Numbered from the stretch's first letter, positions 35,126 to 45,051 are shown. The stretch is DNA of 64,000 nt from Hahella sp. CCB-MM4 (GCF_002260525.1 NZ_MRYI01000001.1:310001-374000), one strand, 5' to 3'. The notes: a model not told the origin generated them from the sequence alone. Numbers and translations: made by a program.

Positions 35126-36182
35126 GCTGAAAACTCCGGTTTAGGTGTGTTACCCGGGCAAAGCTGACTGACATTTCGCAAAATAGACATTTCGCCTGAG
35201 GATTCAGGACTTGTCAGGAATCAACAAACATTGACCCTCAAGCGCTCAGTGAATAACGCCGGAGGTTAGTGGAAACATTACAGACAAGGTCGCTGCCCGA
35301 ATGCGGTGAAGCTGACGACTAACTAAACTCCACAATCCATGTAAAAGTCTTTGTAAGGCTTTATCAGTTTGCTATCTGACTACCAGTATCCCTGTTGCGT
35401 CGAGCTATCCCTAGACTGCACTTGTAGCCCAAATTTATCTTTTTTAACCAAACGTCCAAGTACAGTTTGCCCATCCCTGTCTCACAGAGCGGAGGCTTTG
35501 GAAATTCGTTCATATGTTTGATGAAAGGACTTGGTCCCTGAATTCCAACGCCTGACACCACTGTGCCACTTGATGCTTATAGCCACTAAAATGCGATGTT
35601 ATATTACTTAGTATTTCCTTTCGCTTTTTCGGTCTTAGAGCGATCAAGTGAGGAAAGATTAGGTTAGAAAACATCCAATCGTCAACGCTCCAAGTCGACA
35701 AATTTTAAAAAACTTTATAGGTATTTCCCGCTACAACATATAATATATTTTATCACTATTAACATTTAAAATTATTATAAAATCATTTAAAAATATAATG
35801 TTATACGAATAAATATATTACTTATTTCAAATACCAAAACACTCTATTACTTTTTAGCCAATAAAATATATCATCATTCACTTAATGACATCATTTCTCG
35901 ATACATATAAAAACAACTTAATAAGTTATTCGCAATACAGAATACGCTGAAGAGATAGAATGCTCAGGAACAGAGAACAACCAGAAACAGACAAACACGC
36001 CTTTTAGCCAATTTTCTGTTGACCAGGTCGCTCCGGATAAGCCAAAAGGACGTCCATTTTTGCCATACTGAAGAAGCCCACTCGCCACTAAGTCCACATC
36101 AAGTTAGAATACGCCTTCAAAAAAGTAATTAGCCGCTATTACTTCCGTTGTAGCATGTCGTACACCAGCCATCCCTTTCTCT
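35126..36182. other. AT-rich region without recognisable genes
   Basis: About 1.06 kb carries no gene I can support. The centre (about 35700-35960) is strongly AT-rich, much more than its neighbours. Two short minus-strand frames (35364-35561 and 35510-35701) lack ribosome sites and family resemblance. The region could be a decayed insertion, an xenogeneic-silencer target, or hold a non-coding RNA. Confidence 0.6.
35170..35201. repeat. 16-bp tandem duplication upstream of the protease
   Basis: GACATTTCGC begins units at 35170 and 35186, a 16-bp period; the second halves differ. It lies about 45 nt upstream of the protease start. Confidence 0.65.
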
Positions 36183-38444
36183 ATGCAGCTTACCGAAGAA
36201 CAACGCCAGATTGTCGAAGCAGACTTTGAACACTGCGTGATCACTGCAGTGGCAGGCAGCGGCAAAACCACAACGCTGGCCCATCGGATCTGTTACCTGC
36301 TTTCGCAGGGCCACGATCCCCGGCGTCTACTGGTGTTAATGTTCAACCGGGCTGCCAAAGAGGACTTCGAGAAAAAGCTGATCCAGGTGGCGGACAACCG
36401 ATATCACGGGCTACCGGAGGTGCGAACCTATCATGCAATGGGATTGAGGCTTTACCGCCGCTTTATCCAGGAAGGAGTACTGAATCAATACGTCGGAGAC
36501 ATCCTCTCCGAGCAGGAAATCCATTTTCAGCTGTGGGTTCTCTTACGCCGTCTGGCTCCCGAATCACAAAGTGATGCGATTAAACGCAACAAGAAAGACT
36601 ACATTGAACTCGCCGCCACCTTGCTGGATTTGAGTAAAACGACATTACAGTCACTTGAACTGACCTTCGAGCAGCTCAATTACCCCAAACAACATGGTTT
36701 TTTGAAGGATGTCGTGCAGGCTTTTGAGCATTGGCGTAAACAGGAAGCCCGTATCACCTTTGCCGATATGTTATATGAACCGGTCAAGGCACTCTCTGAA
36801 CGTCCGGATTTACAACGCCTGATCGCCAATAAAATGGATATGATTCTGGTCGATGAGTATCAGGATACAAATGAAATACAGCATCTTCTGTTGGGGTATA
36901 TCGCTGGCCAGAGAGCACGAGTGACTGTAGTGGGAGACCCGGACCAGACCATCTACGAATTCCGTGGGGCACAGCCGGAATTTATCCTCAACCGATTTGC
37001 AGAAGAATTTGAGAGTCCAAGGGATTTCACCCTGTCATACACCTTTCGCTATGGGCATCAGGTTGCCCTTCTGGCCAACCATCTGATTACCCACAACACC
37101 GGCCGCAAGGACGTGCTCTGCCGATCTCACCCGACGACACCACAAACCCGGGTGAATACCTGTGCCAGCCGGGATGAAGCCAAGTCGCTGATTAGCGATA
37201 TAAAAAGCCTGCAGGCATCCGGCGCAGAGCTTGGCGATATCGCAATTTTATTCAGGGTGTGGTCACAGGCAGTGGGTATTGAACTGGCGTTACTGGCAGC
37301 TCGTATCCCCTACCATATTGATCATGGCAAAGGTGCCTTGGCCAACCGAGAGTTAAACCAGGTGCTGGCACTACTTGAGCTGAGCTCGGGCCGAATCATC
37401 CAGTACAGCCCAGAACGCCGTGCTGAAATGTTTGTCAGCTTGCTACGGTTTCCCCATGTCGGATTGAAGGAAGACGCCCTTCGGGAACTGGCCGCCGGCT
37501 TGTCACACCTGTCCGGCGACTGGTGCGATTATCTTTTGGATTGGATTCCTGAATCCCTGCACTCAATTCAGAAACGCAAGCTGCGCCACACTGCCATGGC
37601 CTGGCAACAGGCGGTTAATTCACAGGCCTCCGCAGCAGAAGTTCTTCATCAATATATCGACGCCACCGAGCTGTTTAAAAATCTTGAGGAGCTCGCCCTG
37701 ACCCATGAAAATGCTGATGAGCGGATCAATCATGTTCTGGCAATGGAGCACTATCTCAGAACTCTCAATCAAGATCCCCTGAATGCACTGGATCATTTCG
37801 ATGAACTTCGCCAGCGAGCTCAAAAGCAGGAAAAGAATGCCGGGGTCACTTTAGCCACCATGCACCGCACCAAGGGGCTTGAGTGGCCCGTCGTCATGAT
37901 CCTGGGATTGAATGAACAGTATCTTCCCTACACCTTGCGCTCCAATGAGGATATCGGCGCTCATCTACAGGCAGAAAGACGGCTGCTTTATGTGGCCATG
38001 ACCCGAGCTAAGCAAGGGCTGTATCTTTACCGCCCCGGAACACCGCATCCCACAAGCAAAGACACGCATCCCAGTCGTTTTCTTGCAGAAATGCATACAG
38101 AACTTTCAGTGGCTGCGGGAGAATATCTCGATGAAGGAAAAACCTGTTCAGATCAGGAGGTTTTCCAAAGCCCCAAACCTCTGACACCGGTATTAAAACG
38201 TTATCTTGACTGGCACAAAGTTCACTACCATGCACCGGAACGAGCCGCAGATACTGAAGCTCGTGAGCTATGGCACTATCCACGCCTGAGGCACGCAGTT
38301 TTAGGATCAGGTAATGTGTTGGGAGATTTGGATGACGCTTTTGAGATGGAATTTGCGGACGGCAGTAAGATGACCTTCAGCAAAAAAAGCGCTCACCTGT
38401 ATTTTATCGTGGAAGAAGCCGAGGAAGTGGTGACTATCCACTGA
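36183..38444 (+). CDS. UvrD/Rep-family superfamily 1 DNA helicase
   Basis: This 753-residue ATP-dependent 3'-5' helicase has motif I AVAGSGKTTTLAHR (about 20-33), motif II MILVDEYQDTNE, motif III VVGDPDQTIYEFRGAQ, motif IV-like TFRYGHQ, motif V TLATMHRTKGLEWPVV and motif VI LLYVAMTRAKQGLYLY. It is related to UvrD/Rep/PcrA but divergent, with a long extra C-terminal tail (about 620-753) and no AddA-type nuclease motifs. It probably acts in DNA repair or replication restart. No ribosome site precedes ATG 36183 (the upstream sequence is pyrimidine-rich), so translation may be weak or leaderless. Confidence 0.93.
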   Translation: MQLTEEQRQIVEADFEHCVITAVAGSGKTTTLAHRICYLLSQGHDPRRLLVLMFNRAAKEDFEKKLIQVADNRYHGLPEVRTYHAMGLRLYRRFIQEGVLNQYVGDILSEQEIHFQLWVLLRRLAPESQSDAIKRNKKDYIELAATLLDLSKTTLQSLELTFEQLNYPKQHGFLKDVVQAFEHWRKQEARITFADMLYEPVKALSERPDLQRLIANKMDMILVDEYQDTNEIQHLLLGYIAGQRARVTVVGDPDQTIYEFRGAQPEFILNRFAEEFESPRDFTLSYTFRYGHQVALLANHLITHNTGRKDVLCRSHPTTPQTRVNTCASRDEAKSLISDIKSLQASGAELGDIAILFRVWSQAVGIELALLAARIPYHIDHGKGALANRELNQVLALLELSSGRIIQYSPERRAEMFVSLLRFPHVGLKEDALRELAAGLSHLSGDWCDYLLDWIPESLHSIQKRKLRHTAMAWQQAVNSQASAAEVLHQYIDATELFKNLEELALTHENADERINHVLAMEHYLRTLNQDPLNALDHFDELRQRAQKQEKNAGVTLATMHRTKGLEWPVVMILGLNEQYLPYTLRSNEDIGAHLQAERRLLYVAMTRAKQGLYLYRPGTPHPTSKDTHPSRFLAEMHTELSVAAGEYLDEGKTCSDQEVFQSPKPLTPVLKRYLDWHKVHYHAPERAADTEARELWHYPRLRHAVLGSGNVLGDLDDAFEMEFADGSKMTFSKKSAHLYFIVEEAEEVVTIH

Positions 38445-38479
38445 GCGGCTTTGTCAGAATACATCCGCGATCAGGCTCA

Positions 38480-38794
38480 CTACAAGAACCACAATGCCAC
38501 CAGAATTCCAAGCCCAAAGCCTAACACAAACGGGTATACCCACGGCTTATCCTGTGTTCTGGAAGGTAAAACAACGGCATCCTGCTGCTCCCGCTCCCAT
38601 TGCTGGATAATGGCACGGGCCTGCTCATAGTCCACATCGTTAACCGCGATTCGAACCAGCCCTGAGACCGGTAAATCACCTATACCGCCCTGGAGGTAAT
38701 CCCCCTGGACGAAGCTGTTAATCCCTTCAGCTTGAAGCATCCCGTTGACGACATGCGCTTCAAGCATATTGCTGGCTTCAAAGACATGACGCAT
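38480..38794 (-). CDS. DUF2007 protein with C-terminal membrane helix
   Basis: This 104-residue protein has a DUF2007 domain (about 1-68: VFEASNMLEAHVVNGMLQAEGI, the acidic DVDYEQARAIIQQWE), a putative signal-transducing fold related to the GlnB-like alpha/beta plait, and one membrane helix at the C-terminus (about 85-103). Function is unknown. It lies on the opposite strand to the helicase gene, with converging ends 35 nt apart. Confidence 0.85.
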   Translation of the reverse strand: MRHVFEASNMLEAHVVNGMLQAEGINSFVQGDYLQGGIGDLPVSGLVRIAVNDVDYEQARAIIQQWEREQQDAVVLPSRTQDKPWVYPFVLGFGLGILVALWFL

Positions 38795-38972
38795 AACCTC
38801 GTCCCCTTTCGAGTCAGTTCACTGTCTTTTGCTTGTGTCAGATTCTTCTTGTTTATCTGACAACACCCCTGACATCCCATCGGATACCGATGAAATCCCA
38901 ACAGTCTCTAACATATAACTTAGCACAGCTGGTCTATGGACGTTAGCTTTTGGACTCACCCACCTATCTTAA

Positions 38973-39650
38973 TCATTGTGATAACCCGGCAGACAGGGCC
39001 TCCGCAAATGACTGTATCAGAGCACTTTGCGCAGCCACCGCACTCTGGGTGGATGACCCGGCAGCCAACGTGCGCGAGAAGTTTCCTGAGCTCAGCACCT
39101 GATTTTGTCTGACCCATGCCCAACTCGCTTCCAACCTGGCCGAACCATTCAACTGGCTGTCAAAGCGCATGATGTCCGCACGCAAGGATATGCTGGAAGG
39201 TAGACTGACCAGACTGGGATATCGCATAAACCTGCTATCCGGCATCAAGGCTGAGAGGTTTTTAAGTAAAGCGATCTGGAACTCATCTTCAATTTTGCCG
39301 CCCCACTGCTCCAGCTTGGCAACGTTATATTCAGTATCGGAAACTCGTGTTACCACGGAGGAGCGTTGCAGATAATCGGCAAAGTTCAGGGGTCCTATGA
39401 CATAGACTTGCCCTGACTCTGTTAACTGGTTACTGCCAGGCTCAGAGGTCGGTGGCAATGATTGAGCCGATAATAAGTAGTAACGGCTGTCAGCCGAAGG
39501 CTGGGTAAGACTGCAGGACATCAGTAACCATGAAACAAACACCACGATTAGACCACGCCAGTATGAGGCCACCGCTCCTGAAACGGTTTGGCGACTTCCA
39601 TTCGTTCTAAAGCCTGAGCTGTTAAAAAAATCTGAGCTGTTACACGCCAT
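38973..39650 (-). CDS. PqiC/DUF330-type lipoprotein of the MCE transporter
   Basis: This 225-residue protein has a long N-terminus, a hydrophobic segment (about 31-46) and the lipobox Leu-Met-Ser-Cys, then an ABC-transport-auxiliary domain: RYYLLSAQSLP, VYVIGPLNFADYLQRSSVVTRV, LEQWGGKIEDEFQIALLKNL. PqiC-like lipoproteins sit at the outer membrane and help an MCE protein carry lipids across the periplasm. ATG 39650 is preferred (AAGG upstream); the frame opens at TTG 39710 directly after the MCE stop. Residues 4-15 are encoded by an 18-bp tandem duplication. It is the last gene of a four-gene operon. Confidence 0.85.
   Translation of the reverse strand: MACNSSDFFNSSGFRTNGSRQTVSGAVASYWRGLIVVFVSWLLMSCSLTQPSADSRYYLLSAQSLPPTSEPGSNQLTESGQVYVIGPLNFADYLQRSSVVTRVSDTEYNVAKLEQWGGKIEDEFQIALLKNLSALMPDSRFMRYPSLVSLPSSISLRADIMRFDSQLNGSARLEASWAWVRQNQVLSSGNFSRTLAAGSSTQSAVAAQSALIQSFAEALSAGLSQ
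39614..39649. repeat. 18-bp tandem duplication in the PqiC-like gene
   Basis: CTGAGCTGTTA starts two units, at 39614 and 39632. The 18-bp period is six codons, so the lipoprotein N-terminus carries Asn-Ser-Ser-Asp-Phe-Phe followed by Asn-Ser-Ser-Gly-Phe-Arg. Confidence 0.75.
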
Positions 39651-39710
39651 CTTCGACCTTTTCCTCCCGATGGGTTTCCCGACTAAGCGGGATAATGACT
39701 CTGAGTCCAA

Positions 39711-40727
39711 CTATCGCTGTTTTCCTGTCAACACAGATTCCGGATTGCGCTCCAGAGTCTCAGCTAACTGCCTGACTTGCTCTGATGCCCGATCAAGCGA
39801 TTGCAACGCCTGAATCAGGGTGACGGAGACTTCGGAGCCTGGCTCTACCAGCTTCTGGTAGGTCTTTAGAGTGCTGTCCACTTGAGTCAGAGTTTGGTCA
39901 AACCTTTCCAGAGTTTTCACCCCTGAGCGCAATAACCTGTCCCCGCTCAGAATCGCTTCCTCACCGCTTTGGGCAACGGCAGACACCTTTTTTGACATCG
40001 CCTGCATGGAATCCATGGTTTCCACCAATTCTGCCAGCAGTTGCTCTTTTCCGTTATCCAACTCCCGGGTGATCCGGTTCAAGTGCGCCATCGTTTCTGC
40101 AAAATCCTTCATGGACTTACGCACTTCCGGCTGAGCAATCAGTGTCCGCAGTTCAACGACCAACTCACTCAAATCTTCTGTCATTTTCTGGAGAGGCATG
40201 TTACTGACTTGCGTAGCAACTGATTTCACGGTGTCGGTAATAATTTCATAGTCAGTCTGTACCGTGGGGATACTGTGATGGGAACCGATGGCTTTTATGG
40301 TATACCCCTCCAGATCAGGAAAATAATCCAGCTGGACTTCAAGTAACCCGGTCAGAATACTCTGGGCAACCAATTGGGCCTTAAGCCCTTTGGCGATTTG
40401 CTTGTTGAGAAACTCTCCGACCTCATCCTCATTACGCAATGCATCGCTCTGTTGCGGGATAATCTTGCCCGACACAACAATAATAATATTGGTTTCCGGA
40501 GAGGACATATGAAAATCAATGCTGGTAACCTCGCCGACTTTCACGCCACGATAGGTGATGGGAGCCCCGACGTTAAGCCCTCTGACATCAGCCGTGAAGA
40601 CCATCTGCACCGGATATTCGTTTTTAATAAAACTACCGGAACCAAACACCAGCACACCAATGATCAGGGTAACGATCGCCCCAATAGCAAACAATCCAAT
40701 CAAGCGTGCACTTACCGGGGCAGACAT
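39711..40727 (-). CDS. MCE-domain (MlaD-like) periplasmic lipid-binding subunit
   Basis: This 338-residue protein is anchored by one N-terminal helix (about 8-30) and has a single MCE domain (about 38-125: VQMVFTADVRGLNVGAPITYRGVKVGEV). A long, largely helical C-terminal region (about 165-330) with regular hydrophobic spacing could form a coiled tube, as in other MCE shuttles. It should form a hexameric ring that passes phospholipid between the inner-membrane complex and the lipoprotein. AGGAG 10 nt before ATG 40727; the ATPase stop is 14 nt upstream. Confidence 0.92.
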   Translation of the reverse strand: MSAPVSARLIGLFAIGAIVTLIIGVLVFGSGSFIKNEYPVQMVFTADVRGLNVGAPITYRGVKVGEVTSIDFHMSSPETNIIIVVSGKIIPQQSDALRNEDEVGEFLNKQIAKGLKAQLVAQSILTGLLEVQLDYFPDLEGYTIKAIGSHHSIPTVQTDYEIITDTVKSVATQVSNMPLQKMTEDLSELVVELRTLIAQPEVRKSMKDFAETMAHLNRITRELDNGKEQLLAELVETMDSMQAMSKKVSAVAQSGEEAILSGDRLLRSGVKTLERFDQTLTQVDSTLKTYQKLVEPGSEVSVTLIQALQSLDRASEQVRQLAETLERNPESVLTGKQR

Positions 40728-40741
40728 CTTAAACGGGCTCC

Positions 40742-41512
40742 TTAATTGGTCCGGGCGGGCTCTTCTCCCCGCCGTAAAAAGCGCTGAACTTTCGGGTTAT
40801 CGCAATGATCCAGAAGATCCTTCGGGTGCCCACAGGCAAGCATGGTTTTGGTCTCCGCATCGAGAAACACCGCATTGGTGGCAATCGCAAAAATACTCGC
40901 CAGTTCATGTGTAACGATAACAATTGTGGACTTCAGACTGGCACTCAGCTCAAGTATCAGATCATCCAGCAACCTCGCACTGACAGGATCCAAACCGGCT
41001 GAAGGCTCATCAAAAAAAAGGATGTCAGGATCCAGTGCAATCGCACGTGCCAATGCCGCCCGCTTTAACATTCCGCCACTGATCTCTGAAGGATAATAGT
41101 CCTCAAAGCCGGATAATCCCACCATTGCCAGCTTTAATTCCACCAACTCCCGAACCTCTGCAGGAGTGCGATCCGTGTACAGCTCTAGCGGCATCCCCAC
41201 ATTTTCAGCCAACGTCAGGGAACTGACCAGAGCCCCAGCCTGATAGGAAACACCAAATCCCTGCAGCATTTCCCGCCGCCTTGAAGGGGTTGCTTCCCAC
41301 AGACTTTCTTCATTCACGAGCACTTTTCCGGCCGCAGGCTTGTACAGCCCAATCATGTGCTTCAGGAGAGTGCTTTTTCCACAGCCACTCCCTCCCATCA
41401 GAATGAATATATCTTGCCGGTTAATACAGAAGTTAAGATTCTCCTGAATCAACTTATGACCGTATTTCATTGTCAGGTTGCGGATTTCAATGTGAGGAGA
41501 AGCATTCGCCAT
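40742..41512 (-). CDS. MlaF-like ABC ATPase of the MCE transporter
   Basis: This 256-residue ATPase has Walker A GGSGCGKSTLLKHM, the signature ISGGMLKRAALARA, Walker B DILFFDEPSAGLDP and the switch histidine in VTHE. The methionine after the signature glycines (SGGMLKRA) is typical of the MlaF group. It shares one base with the permease stop (TGATG), showing coupled translation. It should energise lipid movement by the STAS-MlaE permease. Confidence 0.94.
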   Translation of the reverse strand: MANASPHIEIRNLTMKYGHKLIQENLNFCINRQDIFILMGGSGCGKSTLLKHMIGLYKPAAGKVLVNEESLWEATPSRRREMLQGFGVSYQAGALVSSLTLAENVGMPLELYTDRTPAEVRELVELKLAMVGLSGFEDYYPSEISGGMLKRAALARAIALDPDILFFDEPSAGLDPVSARLLDDLILELSASLKSTIVIVTHELASIFAIATNAVFLDAETKTMLACGHPKDLLDHCDNPKVQRFLRRGEEPARTN

Positions 41513-42648
41513 CAGATATCCAGAACCGTTGTCAGAATGGTAACCAGTGAATCAAAAACAATAATTAATACGATCCCCAGCACCACGGCTGAGGTAGTCG
41601 CAGCGCCCACTGCGGTAGCACTGCGCCCCGAGTTCATCCCCATATAGCAACCGGAGAGTGCCACCAGAATACCGAAGATAACACTCTTCACCAGACCTAT
41701 CGAAAAATGCACCAGAGGCACCGACTGGCTGATCTGCTGAAAATAGATACTCCAAGACAGGTCCAGCATGGATATGCTGACCAGACCGCCCCCTAAAATT
41801 CCCATCAGATTGGAATAAACCGTCAACAGGGGCATCATGATGACCAGGGCCATCAGCCGTGGCACCACCAGAAACTCCATGGGAGACACCCCCATGGTTT
41901 TCAGGGCATCCACTTCTTCATTGACTTGCATGCTGCCTAACTGGGCAGCGTAGGCGGCGCCGGTACGGCCGGCCATAATGATCGCCGTCATCATGGCTGC
42001 CATCTCACGAGCCATGGAAAGTCCGACCAGATTAGCCACATATATGCTGGCACCGAACTTTTCCAGTTGCACGGCCCCAACGAATGCCAGAATCATCCCG
42101 ATCAGCACACTAATCAGCGTGACAATGCCAAGGGAAGAGGGCCCGGCATCCTGTAAAAAGAACATGAGATCATCACGCCGATATACGGCTTTTCGGATGA
42201 GAAATCGATGAGAGGCTTGCAGGGACTCACCCAGAAAATCGACAAATCGCATGAATTCGCGAAAGATCCAGATAACGCGCACCCCAACACGATCGACCAA
42301 CGGCCAGTGGCCTGGTTTCTTATCTGCGCCCCGCGCTCTGGGCACCGCCGTGGCGAGAGATAACATCCGAACCACCCCATCAGGCAGAGCGTGATGCACT
42401 ACAGCAAGGGACTTGGATTGAGCGATATGAGAAAGCTGGAATAAAAAAGACACCAGAGCACTGTCCCACCTGCCCAGCGCACTTCCGTCAACAACAATTT
42501 CCCGCACCTGAGCCGCATCTTCCAGCAATTGGAGGATAGGAGCATGATCCACCAATGTCCGGTGAATACTCCAGTCTCCTTGCAACTGCACCAGCAGTTG
42601 GCTTTGTTTAACGGTCAGACTGACCTGTTCGGACATGGTCATATCCAT
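41512..42648 (-). CDS. MlaE-family permease with N-terminal STAS domain
   Basis: This 378-residue protein combines a STAS-like domain (about 5-105, with VREIVVDGSALGRWDSALVSFL) and the MlaE permease (about 125-378, with five to six helices and the EEVDALKTMGVSPMEFLVVPR coupling segment). In E. coli the STAS protein MlaB is separate and binds the ATPase MlaF; the fusion brings this regulator into the permease. It is the first gene of the operon permease-ATPase-MCE-lipoprotein, closer to the Pqi/Let-like systems than to classical mlaFEDCB, since mlaB and mlaC homologues are not here. Confidence 0.93.
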   Translation of the reverse strand: MDMTMSEQVSLTVKQSQLLVQLQGDWSIHRTLVDHAPILQLLEDAAQVREIVVDGSALGRWDSALVSFLFQLSHIAQSKSLAVVHHALPDGVVRMLSLATAVPRARGADKKPGHWPLVDRVGVRVIWIFREFMRFVDFLGESLQASHRFLIRKAVYRRDDLMFFLQDAGPSSLGIVTLISVLIGMILAFVGAVQLEKFGASIYVANLVGLSMAREMAAMMTAIIMAGRTGAAYAAQLGSMQVNEEVDALKTMGVSPMEFLVVPRLMALVIMMPLLTVYSNLMGILGGGLVSISMLDLSWSIYFQQISQSVPLVHFSIGLVKSVIFGILVALSGCYMGMNSGRSATAVGAATTSAVVLGIVLIIVFDSLVTILTTVLDI

Positions 42649-42757
42649 GCAAGGTATTATTTATGGGAAATTCAGTCACTAGTATAGCCCCAGGATTTCC
42701 TTACAGATCCAACTGACTGCACTTGCTCGTCTGACCTTGAATCGGACTGTCTGTGAT

Positions 42758-44596
42758 TCAGTGTTGCCGCACTCCATACAACTGAGCATATAGACCTTTC
42801 TGCGCCAGCAATTCGCTATGGCTGCCCTCTTCGGCAATCTGACCGCCATCAAAGACATAAACCCTGTCAGCCTGTTTAACGGCGGACAACCTGTGAGCAA
42901 TGATGATCGTCGTCCGGTGCTGGAGAAAATCAGCCAGAGCTTCGTGCAACCGAAACTCTGTTTCAGCATCCAACGCCGATGTGGCTTCATCCAGAATCAC
43001 CACTTTGGGATTGGCTAGAATCATCCTCGCCACAGCCAGACGCTGTCTCTGTCCACCGGATAATCTCACACCCTGCCTGCCCAATTCCGTATCCAATCCA
43101 TCTGGCATTCGACTGACCACATCATCCAGCTGCGCCACTGTCAGGGCTTCCCACAGATCAGCATCACTATGCCCATGGCCCAGGCTCAGATTTTCCCGCA
43201 CACTCGCATTAAACAGGGACGGATGCTGCAGTACTGTGACAACGTTCTGGCGGACCTTTGAATGACCAATGTCTTCAATGGGCGTTCCACCGTATTTCAC
43301 TTGCCCCTGCGAAGGACTGTACATTCCCAACAGCACTTGAACCAGTGTGGACTTGCCTCCCCCGCTGGCTCCGACCAGCGCGACTTTTTCACCCGCCTCG
43401 ATATTGAGGGATACACCTCTCAAGACTTCCTGACCGCTCTGATAAGCAAAGTGGACATTGTTTACCTCCACCGGAACAGTCCTTCTATTTTGAAAAGGAT
43501 CCTCCAGAGCCGGATACACCGGCTCAAGGTTTAGAGCCAGCAATTCATTCACTCTCTGTAATGCCGCTTTGGCCGCAAAATAGTTGTATTGCATCCCCAG
43601 AATTTCCTGCACCGGGACCATCATGAACCAGAGATACCCAAAGATAGCGAACATGTAACCGATGGACAGATCAGAAAACAGGACGGTCAACATGGCTGCG
43701 GCCCTGAAGGTATCTACACCAAACAGGAATAACATAAAGCTGAAGCGGTTGGCTGCGTCGCTTCTCCACTCATACTGAACCGCATGCTCCCGGACATTTC
43801 TAGCGTGTCCGACCAAGCGACTGAGATAGTGCTCTTCCCGGTTGGCCGCCCGGATTTGATGGATCGCATCCAGGGTTTCCGTGAGAGCTTCCTGGAATAT
43901 TTCAAAGGCTCTGTTCTCACGACGTTTCAGTTCCTTGACCTTCTTGCCAAGGCGCGTCGTCAGATAAATCACGAAGGGATTGCATAAAATCACAAGAAGC
44001 CCCAGCTTCCAGTGCACCCAAAGCAGAACCAAGGCGGTCCCCACAATGGTCAGTAATGCCACCAGAAAACGGCTGATGGTGACGCCAAGGAACTGGTCGA
44101 TGGTATTCAGGTCTGTCACAAACCTGGAAGCGACGGCACCACTTCCCAACGCCTCATATTCAGCCATGGAAATAAACTGCAGCCGCCGCAGCAGCCCGGC
44201 ACGGATGCGGAAAACAATATCCTTGGCAATGATCGCGAACTGGCGCCCCTGCCATACATTCATGGCAAGTGATAGCGAGCGGAGAATAAGGGCACTAATG
44301 ACCATCACCGCTACGTACAGAACCGGCCCATGCAGGCTTTCCGGAGCAAAACTGTTGATAAACGGGATGACCGGCCCGGCTTTTTCAAGCAGAACTTCAT
44401 CAACCAGCAACGGCAGTAACAACGGTACCGGCACCGCCGCCAGGGTTCCCAATATGGCAATGATATTGGCTTTTACCAACTCACGACGATGTTTCAGCAC
44501 CAGTGATTTGATATAACCCCAGCTATAACGTGCCGGCAATTCCGGCAGGGGCTTGACCGTTGACGTGGATTTGTTAATGAAACTCGGTTCAGGCAT
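42758..44596 (-). CDS. ABC exporter, fused membrane and ATPase domains
   Basis: This 612-residue half-transporter has six membrane helices (about 40-335) followed by an ATPase domain (about 370-610): Walker A GASGGGKSTLVQVLLG, Q-loop VLQHPSLFNASVREN, signature LSGGQRQRLAVARM, Walker B KVVILDEATSALD and switch IIAHRLS. It resembles MsbA-like lipid or multidrug exporters and should work as a homodimer. The substrate is unknown. Its neighbour is a lipid-transport operon on the same strand, separated by about 110 bp, so an envelope-lipid role is possible. Confidence 0.93.
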   Translation of the reverse strand: MPEPSFINKSTSTVKPLPELPARYSWGYIKSLVLKHRRELVKANIIAILGTLAAVPVPLLLPLLVDEVLLEKAGPVIPFINSFAPESLHGPVLYVAVMVISALILRSLSLAMNVWQGRQFAIIAKDIVFRIRAGLLRRLQFISMAEYEALGSGAVASRFVTDLNTIDQFLGVTISRFLVALLTIVGTALVLLWVHWKLGLLVILCNPFVIYLTTRLGKKVKELKRRENRAFEIFQEALTETLDAIHQIRAANREEHYLSRLVGHARNVREHAVQYEWRSDAANRFSFMLFLFGVDTFRAAAMLTVLFSDLSIGYMFAIFGYLWFMMVPVQEILGMQYNYFAAKAALQRVNELLALNLEPVYPALEDPFQNRRTVPVEVNNVHFAYQSGQEVLRGVSLNIEAGEKVALVGASGGGKSTLVQVLLGMYSPSQGQVKYGGTPIEDIGHSKVRQNVVTVLQHPSLFNASVRENLSLGHGHSDADLWEALTVAQLDDVVSRMPDGLDTELGRQGVRLSGGQRQRLAVARMILANPKVVILDEATSALDAETEFRLHEALADFLQHRTTIIIAHRLSAVKQADRVYVFDGGQIAEEGSHSELLAQKGLYAQLYGVRQH

Positions 44597-45051
44597 ATGC
44601 TGGCTAAACTTCTATCGTTCTAACAGGCAACCATACGGCTGCTGTACTGAATTTTTTCGACTGGCTCTGGTGGCGTTATGGCTTTCCCGTTACCTGTGAA
44701 TAGCTTGCTCGCCACCAGAAATACTTGCTTGCTACATGTAAATAGCTTGCTGTAACTAAAGAACCTATTCGCCACAAATAAACAGCCAGAATCCGCAAAG
44801 CTTGGATCATTTTGCTCGGCTTCGGCATCAATCGATTGATAATGATTTCACAGCGCGCTTATCTTAAGGGAATGAACGCCTCTCCCAGAGATCAATCATC
44901 TTGATCAGAGACGAGCCCCATAAACGTGCACAGGTCCTGGAGGCAGTTTACTCGAATCCGCAGCAAAACCCGACCTCCAAGGTCAAATTAGGGCGCAAAA
45001 AGAAGATGACGATAATGTCAGATATTGAATATCAAGTTAGTGAGGAATGAA
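44597..45051. other. Intergenic region upstream of the ABC exporter
   Basis: This 455-bp gap carries the degenerate repeats at 44691-44752 and probably the exporter promoter. A plus-strand frame of about 50 codons from TTG 44901 to TGA 45050 has a basic, hydrophilic product but no ribosome site, and I do not call it a gene. Confidence 0.5.
44691..44752. repeat. Degenerate 20-22-bp repeat array
   Basis: TACCTGTGAATAGCTTGCT (44691) returns as TACATGTAAATAGCTTGCT (44733), 42 bp away, with 17 of 19 positions equal; a weaker unit containing ACTTGCTTGC lies between them, giving a period near 21. Another CGCCAC-AAATA echo follows at 44770. Confidence 0.65.

Noticed and set aside
35364-35701. Two short minus-strand frames in the AT-rich gap
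   Set aside because: They overlap each other in different frames, lack ribosome sites and resemble no protein known to me; a degenerate insertion element was considered but no terminal repeats were seen.
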